A stretch of DNA of 64,000 nt from Cristatella mucedo. Lineage: Eukaryota > Bryozoa > Phylactolaemata > Cristatellidae. The position numbers and the translations under genes are program-made. The notes below the pieces were generated by a model that saw only the letters and a list, made by a program, of their open reading frames with translations, was not told where the DNA came from and did not search any database. Below are positions 1 to 10,352 of the stretch, piece after piece. Positions within the stretch are counted from its first letter, which is position 1. Each line of letters opens with the position of its first letter. The stretch lies in contig WPIO01000040.1 in the NCBI GenBank assembly GCA_009760855.2, forward strand, positions 652,001 to 716,000, in the 5' to 3' direction.

Positions 1-550
1 TGCACTGGTTACCAGTCAAGCAACGGATTGACTTCAAGGTTCTGTCGCTCGCTTTTAGGTCTCTTCATTCTATGGCTCCAGCCTATCTCTCAGATCTACT
101 CCCCCACCAGGCCAAGCATCGTACCACTAGCTTTTCAGAATCCAACAGTTTACCAATACCACGTACGAACCTCAAATCCTTTGGAGACTGTGCATTTAGT
201 TCGTATGCTCCCAAAGCCTGGACCTCCCTCCCGACTTGCGTCAGAACATCCCCTGACTTGACCACATTTAAAAAAAACTTAAAAACACACCTATTTAAAA
301 CAGCATTGAATGGGTCCTGTGATTCGTCCGTCATGTGCTCATGCGTGCTGACACTGCGCATGGTGCCACTAACCACATTTGCATGCTGACTCTGTGCATG
401 TCACCTCTAACCATGTTATTCATGTTTATCAAGCATGATATTACTCACCATTCAATCGGGTTTCCCTTTGCAGCAAATGTAAAGCGCCTAGAAAGAGATT
501 GAGTTCTCTGAGGGCCCTTTATCAAGTGCATTATTATTATTATTATTATT
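1..550 (+). mobile_element. CR1/L2-like LINE (family II), 3' end of ORF2 and 3' UTR
   Basis: The 5' end is cut by the window. Two overlapping frames, separated by a frameshift, encode the C-terminal end of a LINE ORF2 containing [10 protein letters not shown] and APKAWTSLPTC, the same as the longer copy at 3307-4428. After the stop comes a 3' UTR and a hairpin at about 482-523 with arms of the AAAGCGCC / GGCGCTTT type, then (ATT)n to 550. This is a dead copy. It lies beyond the last MMAA exon found, either in a further MMAA intron or downstream of the gene. Confidence 0.85.
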
Positions 551-1113
551 ACAGTTAGTGACATTATTATATTATATTATATTAGTGACATCTAGCCGCA
601 TGAAAGGCAACAACGAAAGAGGCCATATGCACAAAAGAAAGACGATCCTTCGATTTCGACGAATAGTTCCGTGGGCACCATCAATTGAATGAATTGATTG
701 AATTGATGAATGAATTGAAATAATTGAATGCGCACCTCGAGCTTGCTCGAGCGATGCATGCACACGAAAAGCACTGCAATGCAATCCCTTCAGCAAACCC
801 CAAACGAAATCCCCAAACAAGACCAGCCAGACGGCTAGCGGCCAGACCCAAAAGGTTCTCAAGAAACAACGAGCTTTGCGACTTAATGGAAAGCTGCTCG
901 CAAACACTTCTTAGCAACACTTCAAACACTTTCCCTTCTGAATTTTCAGCCGAATTCTGGCCCGGCCAGAATCCTGCTGTTCAGGAGGTGGAACGGGGCA
1001 CGCTCGGCTATCTATCCATTTTCGAAGATGCTCGGCAGAACAGCTGCCAGAAAACACAAAGTGAATGCTGCCAGAAGTGGGTGCAGCGATGCCAAGAGAG
1101 TGAGGTCGGCCGA

Positions 1114-1144
<31 letters not shown>

Positions 1145-1158
1145 TCTCTCACTCTCAC
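546..1158. other. No recognisable exon; probable MMAA intron
   Basis: This is sequence 3' (in the minus sense) of MMAA exon 5. I looked in all minus frames for the missing MMAA C-terminal region that follows the NKxD-like motif and found nothing convincing. A (TC)n microsatellite occupies about 1116-1157, directly after the exon 5 donor when read on the minus strand. The terminal MMAA exon or exons should therefore lie before base 1. Confidence 0.5.
1116..1157. repeat. (TC)n microsatellite next to MMAA exon 5 donor
   Basis: An uninterrupted TC run followed by imperfect CACTCTC units. On the coding strand it begins within the donor context of exon 5 (AAG|GTGAGAGTGAGAG), so the 5' end of the next intron is a GA repeat. 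Confidence 0.9.
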
Positions 1159-1309
1159 CTTGGGCGACCAGAGTGGTGACTGCTTCCTCAGCAGCTTCAA
1201 GGCGCTGGTGTACTCCATCTGAGTGCGGCGAGCAGCCGGCAGCAGGTCACCGTCGGCCTTGGTGATGACGACCAGGTCAGCCACTTCCATGATGCCTTTC
1301 TTCATTCCT

Positions 1310-1341
<32 letters not shown>

Positions 1342-4300
1342 GGACGGTCAGCAGTGGACGGTCAGCAGCACGTGAAGGCCTCCAGCCGGAGAAAGACCGG
1401 CGGCGGCGGCAGCAAAGCAGGCACGTGAGCAGCCACCTCAAGCAGGCACGTGAGCAGAGGCCAACAAGCTGCCCAACGAGCCATTGCTGCCCCCCCCCCA
1501 CTCGCCACAGCACAAGAGTAAGAAAAAAGAATGCCGCTCTCTTCATGTGAGGCGTCGCCTGACCGTATTAATAATAATGATAATAATAATATTATTAATA
1601 CATTTGATATAGCACCCTCAGAGAACTCAATCTCTTTCTAGGCACTTTAAATTTGCTGCCAAGGAAGTAGGGTCGAATGGTTAGTGATGGCATGATTAAC
1701 GACGACAAGCATAACACGCACAACATGGTTAGAGGTGACATGCGCTGGGTCAACATGCAAATATGGTTAGTGGCAGCATGCATACACACTTACATATATA
1801 TACATATACTATACACATAATATAAATATACATATCTATATTCTCTTTTTGAACATAGCTTCCTTTACACGCGACTAAGGGCCCACATATAGACGAAGCA
1901 TGCGTCTAAGCGGGTACGCAGCATAACATGCTGCATCTCCCTTGCATTTCATGTACCATGTATGCCCTGGCTTGACCCAGGAATTAAGGTGTTTGTATAT
2001 ATTGACCGAGGTCAAGGTGAATGCATTAGAACGAGGTCAAGGTGAATGCATGTATAATGAATGACCGAGGTAGTGGGCTGGACCCCCGCGGCATAGGTGA
2101 ACTGCCTGGATAGAGATTAAGTTCTCTTAGGGGGCTATACAAATGTAATGCAATGTATCTCCGTCAGTGACTCCACAAAATCATAAAGACCATGCGGGTG
2201 TTACTCAGGAGAGTTTTGTATAGCGCACTCACATCCTAAGCCGCTTTCGGTACGCATTCGGTAGCCAACAGACTTCGTCTCACGCAACAAAGAGAAAGTC
2301 GGAAGCATAGCAGAGTCAGGAGAGCAGTTGAGGTAGCGAGTAGCATAGAAGTAGCAGCTCAGGACCGCAGAAAAAGATGTGCCATAGTCGGCAGTTGGAG
2401 AGTAGATGTCGTTGCGTACGAATTGTGGAAGCGAGTTCCACAGTCTAGGACCTGCAGAGCTAAAGCTTCTGTCGCCAACTGTCTTTAAGCTGAGGAATGG
2501 GACAGCTAATTTACTGTCCACACAGGACCTGAGGGCGCGAACAGGCTGAAACTGATGCAGCAGTTCAGCTAGGTACGAAGGAGCCAAGCTGTGGCGGGCC
2601 TTGTGGGTCAGCATAAGAACTTTCCTCTGTATCCTTTGCTCAACCGGCAACCATCCTAGCTCTTCCAGCAAAGGTGACACGTGCTCAAACCGCTGGGAAT
2701 TGAAGACCAGCCTTGCAGCCATATTCATAGTCCGCTGTAGTGGCATAATAGCTTTCTTTGGCAGCCCAGCCAAAAGGGAATTACAATAATCAAGCCGAGA
2801 CAGAACTAAAGAGCTAGTTACATTTTTTACAAGCCACTGTGGGAGACAGCTTCTAATCTTGGATAGGGATCGGATGTGATGGCTAGCTGTAAAGGCAGTC
2901 TTCTGAATGAAGCTTTTGAAATTGAGGCAGCTGTCGAACACGACACCTAGATTATGAGCACGTGGTAAAGGTCGCACAATAGCATCACCTATTAGAACAG
3001 CAAAGCCTTTTAATCCAGCCACACGCTTAGGGTGTCCTATGAGAAGCAGTTCGGTTTTATCGTCATTTAATTTCAGGAAGTTTTCCGACATCCAGGATCG
3101 AATATCGGCAAGGCAAGCATTCAGTTTCTCAGTTGCTGCAGCAGATTCCGATGGTTTAAATGACAAATACAACTGAGTATCGTCAGCATAGAAGTGATAT
3201 CCTATTCCATGGGCCTTAATCACTTTCCCCAGAGGTTTCGTATAAATGGAGAACAGCAAGGGACCAAGTACGGACCCTTGAGGGACTCCACAGGTGATGC
3301 CAAGCACAATCTAGGCTTTCACTTCTATGCGGATGACACTCAGTTGTACCTTTGCTTTGATCCCTCCCAGCCTTCGAGCACCTCAAATTCTCTCAACTCA
3401 CTTGCTGCATGCATTGATGACATCCGATCATGGATGGCAGCAAATTTTCTAAAACTAAACGATGATAAAACTAACTTACTAGTTATGGGCAAACCTAGTG
3501 TTATTCAGAAATTGGAAAGGCTGACTTTCAAAATTGGCTCTGCCAGCATATCTCCAGTTGCATCAGCTCGAAATCTAGGTGTCATATTCCAAAGCGACCT
3601 CTCGTTAGACGACCACATCAGCTCCACAGTCAAATCAGCCTATTTTCAGCTTCATAACATTGCTAAAATTAGGGCTTGTTTAGATAAGGATACCACGTCC
3701 AAGTTGGTCCATGCATTCGTGACATCTCGTCTCGACTTCTGCAACTCACTGCTTACTGGCCTACCAGCATGTGCGATCAGGCGATTGCAGCTGGTGCAAA
3801 ACTCTGCAGCTAGGCTTGTCTGTCGTGAGCGTCGCAGTTGCCACATTACTCCACTTCTCGCCGACCTGCACTGGTTACCAGTCAAGCAACGGATTGACTT
3901 CAAGGTTTTGTCGCTCACTTTTAGGTCTCTTCATTCTATGGCTCCAGCCTATCTTTCAGAGATACTACCCCATCAGGCAAAGCATCGTACCACTCGCTTT
4001 TCGGAATCCAACAGTCTAGAAATACCTCGTACAAACCTTAAATCCTTTGGAGACCGTGCATTTAGCTCGTATGCTCCCACAGCCTGGAACTCCCTCCCGA
4101 CCTGCATCAGAACATCCCCTGACGTGACCACATTTAAAAGAAACTTAAAAACATACCTATTTAGGACAGCATTTAGTGGGTCCTTGTGATTCGTCCTCGA
4201 TGTGCTTATGCGTGCTGACACTGTTCATGCTGCCACTAACCACATTTGCATGCTGACCCAGTGCATGTAACCCTTAACCATGTTATTCATTTTGTTTGTT

Positions 4301-7300
4301 TTTCAAGCATGATTTTACTTACTATTCTATTGCATATCACTTTGCAGCAAATGTAAAGCGCCTAGAAAGAGATTAAGTTCTCTGAGGGCGCTTTATCAAG
4401 TGCAATATTATTATTATTATTATTACCCTTCTCATGTCTGAGACCTGACCCCCACACGACACGGATTTAACACGATCAGACAAGTAGGATTTAAACCACA
4501 ACAGTGCTTCGTCTGCCAGACCGATCGTTGTTCTCAATCGTTCAAGCAGAACTTCGTGATCAATGGTGTCGAAGGCAGCAGACAGATCTAGCAGAGCTAG
4601 GGCAGTGACATTCCCGTCGTCGTTGCCACGTAGAATGTCATTGTTAACACGGAGGAGAGCAGTTTCAGTAGAGTGCTGCCTCTTGAAACCTGATTGAAGT
4701 GTTTCTGAAATTCCATCATTTTCAATATGTTCAACTAGCTGCTTAGCAACAATTTTTTCAAGAATCTTTGATAAGAACAGAAGAAGGGAAACTGGACGAT
4801 AGTTTGCTAGGACCTCTGTTACAAATCCAGGCTTTTTAAGAACAGGTCTAACGATTGCCGATTTGAAGGACTTGGGGACGACCCCTTTTCCCAAAGAAGC
4901 ATTAAAAATCTTGGTTATGGCAGGGCTAAGTTGGTCTGCAAGTGAAGACCACAGAGATGAAGGTATAGGGTCTTCAGGAGACCAGCTCTTTTTGCTAGAC
5001 CTTATTAAGGCAGCCACATCACAGGCAGAAACATCAGAGAACCTTTTAAGAAAGGTCACAGGTTGAGGAACGGCGATTGCTTTGGTCAGAGGGGGCTTAA
5101 TGGAGGCACGAATGTGCACAATTTTTTCAGTAAAGAAGGCTGAAAACTTTTCGGCTGAGCCCTTAACATCTGGGGAGTCAGACCTGACAGCATTGGCCAG
5201 TAAATGGTTTACTGTCTTATAAATCTGTTTAGTGTCCGACTGGCAGGAATTCAGCTTTCTAATGAAAAAAGAAGCCCTGGCTTTTTTTAAGCTTTCGGGT
5301 GTAAACTCGAAGGAAGTCTTTAAAATTGACTAGGTCTGCCTCAGACCCCGATTTCTTGAAACGACGTTCCAGCCTGCACTTAATACGGCGTATCTTAAGG
5401 AGTTTTTTTGTAAATTGAAAGCAATCTCGACGACTTTGAACACGGATAGAGCGAAAGGGAGCATGCTTGTCAAGAGCACTCCTGAGTGTCATGTTGATCA
5501 CATCAGTGAGGGTATCGAGGCTGTCGGTCGAGTCTGGATGCAGATCAAGAAGGCCTGCATCACAAACAGATTTCAAAAACTTGTCCAAGTCAATACTTTG
5601 TAAGTTACGTCGTTTGGCAAATTCGACATTGCCCTGCACGTACGAGGGAGCAGGAACAGTAAACGAGACCGAACAATAATCTGAGAGGGTCAGTGGGCAC
5701 ACCACAAAGTCAGTGGGGAGGACATCCTTAGTGATCACGAGATCTAGAATGTGGCCACCGACGTGGGTGCTATGATTAACGTGTTGGGCCAAACCAAGAT
5801 TCTCCAGACAGTCAAGAAATGAGCGGACCTGGCTGTTGCTAGGGTGAATTAAAATGTGAAATGCTACATACATGTATACTGGGGTAATTGCTTGTACAAG
5901 TCCACGCCTGCAGGAGATCAAATAATCGCTACAAACAATCCAATGGCACCAAATACAGGCCCATAGACATGCACTCGCGCACGTATTCCACATTGTGGGA
6001 TCGCTAACAAAATAGAAAATTAACTGCAGAGACAAACACAGTGAAAGACAGAAAGAGAGACATAGTGTGAGATAAGGGGCGAGCCAGGAAGGGTGAGACA
6101 GATAGACTGTCAAGGAAACAGACATAGTGAAAGAAAGGGGAATAGAGAAACAATCAGAGAGAAACAGGGAGAGAAAGAGATGCATAGGGAGACAAAGAGA
6201 GTGAGAGAGAGACAGAGAGATAGAGAGAGAGAGATAGGGCCCATTATGCATTGAGTGAATCTTATACACGTAAAAGATGTCATTGCATATGGACGTTGAT
6301 AATATGGGATAACTGACGTCATTGCAGTTGGGAGGAGACAGTTCTCTACACACGGCAGGCAAGGGACACACTGCCAGCCACAGCTGGAGAAGCCAGGCAC
6401 TGCACAACACAAGAGTCCTCAGTAAGCACTTTCAGCCTTGGAGAGAGCTATTGGCCCTATAGAGGGGATTCATCCACGGCTTGGAAAGACTAATACCGAT
6501 ATCTGCAAGCACCAATATCCGTCGGGTCGCAGGCATGCCTGGGCATGCCCGAGCGAGCGAAAAGACCTGGGCACCCACCTTGCAGCTCGTCGCCGGCCGC
6601 TGGCGGCACGAGAACACAGAACATGTCGACCATGTTGAAGACGGCTGTTTCTGACTGGCCGACGCCTAGAGCGTCAGGCGACAGGAGAGCGCGAGCGGTT
6701 GGCAATCGAAAGCAGACGACAAGCGATGACGGTGATGATGATGATAGCAAGCAGGCCAGCAGGCAGGCTGGGCAGCTGGGGGGGGGGCCCCCCCCCCCCC
6801 CCCCCCCGCGGGCCACTGTGTCAGGCCCAGCGCTTCCATCGAGCGCGCAGTGGCGCTGGCCGACAGCAAGCAGCTTGAGCACTCTCGTCATCGACCCAAG
6901 GTGCTACTATGTCGTGCCACCGCAAGGTGCCTCAGCCGAAGTGGTGAGAGGACGCTTGTGCAACAGCACCGCCAGGCGAAACGACTCAGGGCACGACTAA
7001 GTTCGAGAGCGCGGAATGGAAGCTGCGACCGCAGGTCAGAAGACAGCGGCTAGGCCAGTGAGTCGAAAGATACAATATTACGGTATTTTATCGATGTAAT
7101 ATATACATATATATATTGATATAGTGTACTTTGTATAGTTGATATAATATAAAAAACTATAAATATATAAATATTTATTGTATTTATTTACTTTACTTAT
7201 TTTTGCTTACACACATATTTATAAATATATATATATTTATTTATTTAATTATATAGACATATATATGTATACTTATATTTATGTTACTTATATTTATTTA

Positions 7301-9488
7301 CATATATTTATATAATACATTTATTTATTTACATTTATTTATCTTTACATTTTTATAATATATTTATATTTATGTAATACAACGTATTTAAATATATTTT
7401 TATATATTATATATTAGATATAATAATAATAATAATAATAATAATTCACTTCATAAAGCTCCCTCAGAGAACTCAAATCTTTTTCTAGGTGCTTTACATT
7501 TGCTGATAATACATGGTATTTTCAAGACAGGGTTGCTCGACAGGGTCGACTGCCACTAGTTAGCAGTCAGGAGCTAACAGAGGACTAATAAAATGAAAGA
7601 AAGACCACAGAGCCAACAGCAGAGCCAATGGAAGATCGGTCACTGCACAGCTAGAGCGGTCCCCTTATGCCTTTGAATCTGTTTCTCCTTCGACCTAGTG
7701 TGGACCCATCCGTTTCTTCTTGAACAGAGCATTCCAGGTACACCGGACGTGGCCACTAAGGCAAGCTGCATTATGCAGGGCCACTGAGAGCCGGCCAGGT
7801 CAGGCTGAGGTCAGGCAGGCAGGCTTATTGGTGATGGGAGGTCATTGGTGTAACTTGTTCAGTTCCGTGACGACATCCTCTCTCATGCTGCCGACTTTGA
7901 CGTATCACTTGCAGCCGTCCTGAGCAGCTACTTCCATTCCAGCCACCTTCTTCGACTGCCCTCGTGATCAGCTGTCAGCTTCTTAGTTTCCCTGGGTTGC
8001 CTGAGATGGAGTCCGCGTAGACGGCATAGAATGCTCTGCACCGCTAGAGCCACTCGGGCTTGTGCGTGCACTCAAGAAAGCTCTTAAGCCTAACCAACCC
8101 ATCCATTACATGCAGCTCCCCGTAGTTACGAGCAGTGATACCTTACAACACACGTTGCCAAGGAGGTGGAGTGGGATACATTGAATCCAGTGTTTCGACC
8201 TAAGCAGCAGCAGCTGCTGCTGCTGCTGCTGCTGCCACTGCAGCTGCATCGTGGGGTTAGTCGCTCTCACCGACCGTCTCGACGAGGACGACGTCGTAGC
8301 CGCAGCCCTCGCACAGGGCGATGACTTCGCTCGTGGTTCGCGTCACGCCGCCCAGCGTGCCTCGGGTCGGCGAGGGCCGTATGTAGGCAGCCGAATCGCA
8401 GGAGAGCTGCGGCATCCGCGTCTTGTCGCCGAGCAACGAGCCTGCCGGAGCGGGCACGAGCGAGCAGGTCAGTGCACACACCCTTCAGGCTGCTGCCTGC
8501 CCCCCCAGGAGGTGACTCCTGCCTCGGCACGCTCGAGAGAGCGCCGAAGGCAGCGGCCCTACTGCTGCTGCAGCTACTGCTTGGGCAGTCGTGCTGGCAC
8601 ACGAGAAACGAACGCCTGGCGGTGCTCGAACCTCCGGAAGTGATGGACGACGGATCCACGGCCAGCACGGCGACTCGGTGACCCTTGGCGGTCAGGTGAA
8701 GGCCGAGAGCTTCGATGAAGGTACTCTTGCCGGCTCCAGGAGCGCCCGACAGTCCTGCAAGCAGCGACACGTGAGGCGAACGTTTCGCGGTGGCAGCTGC
8801 ACGCTTGGCCGCCGCCTGCTGCTGCTGCTGCTGCTGCTGCGCCGAGGTCGCCAAAAGGAGGCGAATAAAGACGCACAGCTCGGCTGTCCCTTCCCAGCCG
8901 AGCTGCTGAAACCAGAGCCCGAAGCATCTGCTCTTGCCTCCCTCCTCTGACGTGCCCGAGGCAGCTGCTGGCTCCGCAGGTCACTTCCAGTATTTATGTT
9001 TTCTCTTCTCGCACGGGCACTCGCCGCTCACCCAAGCGAAAAGACTGTGGCACTCCTCCTCCGCAGCGCCGACGCTCGGCGTCGGCCGAGCGGGCGAGCA
9101 CTCGGGCCAGCAGAGCCTGGCCCTGCCGACGCTTGAGCCGGTTGGTCGACTCGACTAGTGTGATGGCCTGCGCCAGGCCGGCGCGCTGGCCGCACACAAT
9201 GCTGGCGAACAGGCGCTCGACGAGTGGGTCGTCGCAGCCGTCGAGCGCTGGCAGCACAGCACCTCTGCTGCTGCTGCTGCTGCTGCTGCTACTGCACGTC
9301 CTGCTGCTGCTGCTGCTGGCTAGAAACGCCGGCGCCCAGCCCAGCCGCAGGGCTTCAAGGGGCTGAGGCAGAAGACGGCTGACGGATGACTTCCGGCGAG
9401 AGGCTGCTACTGCTAAGAGGCCGATCGGTGACCAAGCAGGGCACCGAACAGCTGCTGCTGCTGCTGCTGCAACAGCAGCTGCGGCCAT
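1159..9488 (-). CDS. MMAA: Methylmalonic aciduria type A protein (MMAA), G3E-family GTPase, five exons, 3' partial
   Basis: Mitochondrial GTPase chaperone that gates adenosylcobalamin delivery to methylmalonyl-CoA mutase. Exons on the minus strand: 9488-9032, 8754-8632, 8441-8271, 6665-6579, 1307-1159. Donors and acceptors are GT-AG and all phases agree (1,1,1,1, then 0 at the exit). Visible motifs: [18 protein letters not shown] in the N-terminal helical region; Walker [10 protein letters not shown] (G1); [43 protein letters not shown] (G3) across the exon 3/4 junction; GDELQGMKKGI; ITKADGD (base-specificity loop). The start at 9488 gives an Ala/Ser/Arg-rich, acid-poor N-terminus suited to mitochondrial import; its poly-Ala and poly-Ser runs come from CTG/GCA repeats, so the exact start is less certain. 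The C-terminal dimerisation region is missing from the window. Intron 4 (5.27 kb) contains nested LINEs. Confidence 0.93.
1311..1340. repeat. (CAG)10, read as (CTG)10 before an MMAA acceptor
   Basis: Ten CAG units on the plus strand. On the coding (minus) strand they are CTG units ending exactly at the CTGCAG|GA acceptor of MMAA exon 5, taking the place of a normal polypyrimidine tract. Confidence 0.9.
1564..1795 (-). mobile_element. Solo 3' tail of family II LINE
   Basis: Read on the minus strand, a short 3' UTR is followed by the family hairpin (AGAGATTGAGTTCTCTGAGG core) and an (ATT)n-like run. No coding part remains. Lies in MMAA intron 4. Confidence 0.75.
2100..2155 (+). mobile_element. 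Short LINE-type hairpin remnant
   Basis: A degraded copy of the family II 3' hairpin, with GAGATTAAGTTCTCTTAGGG as its core, abuts the 3' end of the minus-strand family I LINE. Confidence 0.5.
2160..3306 (-). mobile_element. Family I LINE, distal part (RT core to ORF2 end)
   Basis: This 3' segment of a minus-strand LINE continues the copy at 4429-5850 and is interrupted by a plus-strand LINE. The frame 3307-2201 is open. It starts at [16 protein letters not shown] (RT motif 4 region), has the catalytic [10 protein letters not shown] box, the thumb region ([13 protein letters not shown]) and ends ECAIQNSPE before the stop at 2201. The 3' UTR runs to about 2160 and has no (ATT)n tail. Related copies are at 14255, 16690 and 24140. 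Confidence 0.9.
3307..4428 (+). mobile_element. Family II LINE, 5'-truncated, nested in family I LINE
   Basis: One open frame from about 3301 to 4189 begins just before the RT catalytic box ([14 protein letters not shown]) and continues through [13 protein letters not shown] to the ORF2 end (FSGSL, stop 4187-4189). The 3' UTR ends in the hairpin at about 4353-4395 and (ATT)n to about 4426. It sits inside the RT of the minus-strand element, whose reading resumes on either side. I see no duplication longer than about two bases at the junctions. Confidence 0.92.
4429..5850 (-). mobile_element. Family I LINE, proximal part (endonuclease C-end, linker, RT fingers)
   Basis: The minus frame below 5850 encodes the C-terminal half of an apurinic-type endonuclease ([24 protein letters not shown]), then a basic linker. 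A frameshift near 5280 (poly-T run) leads to the frame 5119-4436 with RT boxes: [45 protein letters not shown] and [11 protein letters not shown]. It then breaks at the nested insertion and resumes at 3306. It is 5'-truncated within the endonuclease, so it cannot move by itself. Confidence 0.9.
5850..6420. repeat. GA-rich low-complexity stretch in MMAA intron 4
   Basis: From about 6000 to 6240 the plus strand is an impure (GAGA/GACA)n tract; the rest is unremarkable intron sequence. The long minus reading frame across it is Ser/Leu repeat translation, not a gene. Confidence 0.7.
6776..6807. repeat. Poly-G run joined to poly-C run
   Basis: About ten G are followed immediately by about twenty C in MMAA intron 3. 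The two runs are self-complementary. Length may be inaccurate in the assembly. Confidence 0.8.
7070..7430. repeat. AT-rich low-complexity tract
   Basis: Dominated by TATATA, ATTTAT and TTTATTTA words with no open frame. Lies in MMAA intron 3. Confidence 0.8.
7428..7510 (-). mobile_element. Solo family II LINE tail
   Basis: On the plus strand (AAT)n is followed by the inverse of the 3' hairpin and of the GCAAATGTAAAGC element. Only the terminal 80 bases remain. Confidence 0.8.
7860..8010 (+). mobile_element. Degraded family I LINE fragment
   Basis: Resembles the ORF2 C-end coding stretch (GACTATGGCACATC...GCCGTCCTGAGC) of the copies at 16.7 and 24.9 kb. Frame is broken. Confidence 0.5.
8204..8236. 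repeat. (CAG)n(CTG)n self-complementary trinucleotide tract
   Basis: Four CAG units are followed by about nine CTG units, just beyond the MMAA exon 3 donor (8270). The two halves are complementary and could fold back. Confidence 0.85.
8817..8840. repeat. (CTG)8 in MMAA intron 1
   Basis: Reads as CAG units on the coding strand and would give poly-Gln if translated. The true exon 2 acceptor (TTGCAG|GA at 8755/8754) is downstream of it, so it is intronic. Confidence 0.85.
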
Positions 9489-10352
9489 TACGAGACCGAC
9501 CGGTCCTGGTGGCAGCTGCAGCAGCAGCTGTGGCAGAACCCTACAGAGTTCCGGCCAGTCCGGTCTGTCGCAGTCAAGTTTCCACTAGTCAGCCGACGCG
9601 CGCGGAAGGTGAAAGCTGGACGAGCAGTCGAGAGCTGTCTCTCGGAGACCGACAGGCGACGCCGAGGCACCAAGCCCATAGGCCGTGGAGAGCGATCGGC
9701 TCTCTGAAAGAAAAACGGCACGGAAAAATGCGAGGACTTCACTTGGCTCGGAGAAGCTAAGCTGAAAGGCAGCAGCCGAACGTCGCACTCGGCACACGCA
9801 ATGTGCGCCACACTCAGCTGCCTGGAATCGGAGCTAGCAGGCAACAGCACCTATAATACACGGCGAGCGACTCCAACGAAAGGCAAGAGCTGTTGGCCGC
9901 CGAAGCCGTACAGCCAACAGCTTTTTGGCGCAGCTCGGCCTTAGATGTCCCGCGCAGCGTCCCTATGGAGCGCTGCAGTACAGGACGCCTCGCCGGTCTG
10001 ACCAGGGGGTCTTCCCGAGCTCGGCAAAGCAGCAGGGCGGCAGGCACGTCGTCACACCGGACTGCTATACTGGAAGCGGAAGTAGGGACTAACAAGTTTG
10101 CCAGCCAGGACTTGATAGCAATCAAATCAAGCAGATTTAAGCTGCGAAATGCTCATTCTTCTATTAGCAATTCATTCTATTAAGGAATTGCGGCGAACGT
10201 TCGGCGCGACAGCGCGAAGGCAGCAGCGTATTTGAGGATGTCAATAGAGCGAGCAACAGCGAGCGCATCTCGCCTCGTTCTACCGAGCCGCAGCCGCGAC
10301 CCGTCGGACCACTGCCGCTGACTCGCGCCGTTTCCAGGCGCGGTAAGTGCAG
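9489..10352. promoter_or_regulatory. Head-to-head interval between MMAA and NUDCD2
   Basis: 864 bases separate the MMAA start (9488, minus) from the NUDCD2 start (10353, plus). There is no TATA box at a sensible distance on either side and the sequence is fairly GC-rich, consistent with a shared bidirectional promoter. Transcription starts are not visible. Confidence 0.5.

Noticed and set aside
5259-6410. 383-codon minus frame as one gene
   Set aside because: Its first half is translation of a GA-rich repeat and its second half is LINE endonuclease; there is no single coding unit.
8836-8854. Poly-Gln N-terminus for MMAA exon 2
   Set aside because: Using TTGCAG|GA at 8755/8754 instead gives a perfect join [15 protein letters not shown] with exon 1, so the CAG run is intronic.
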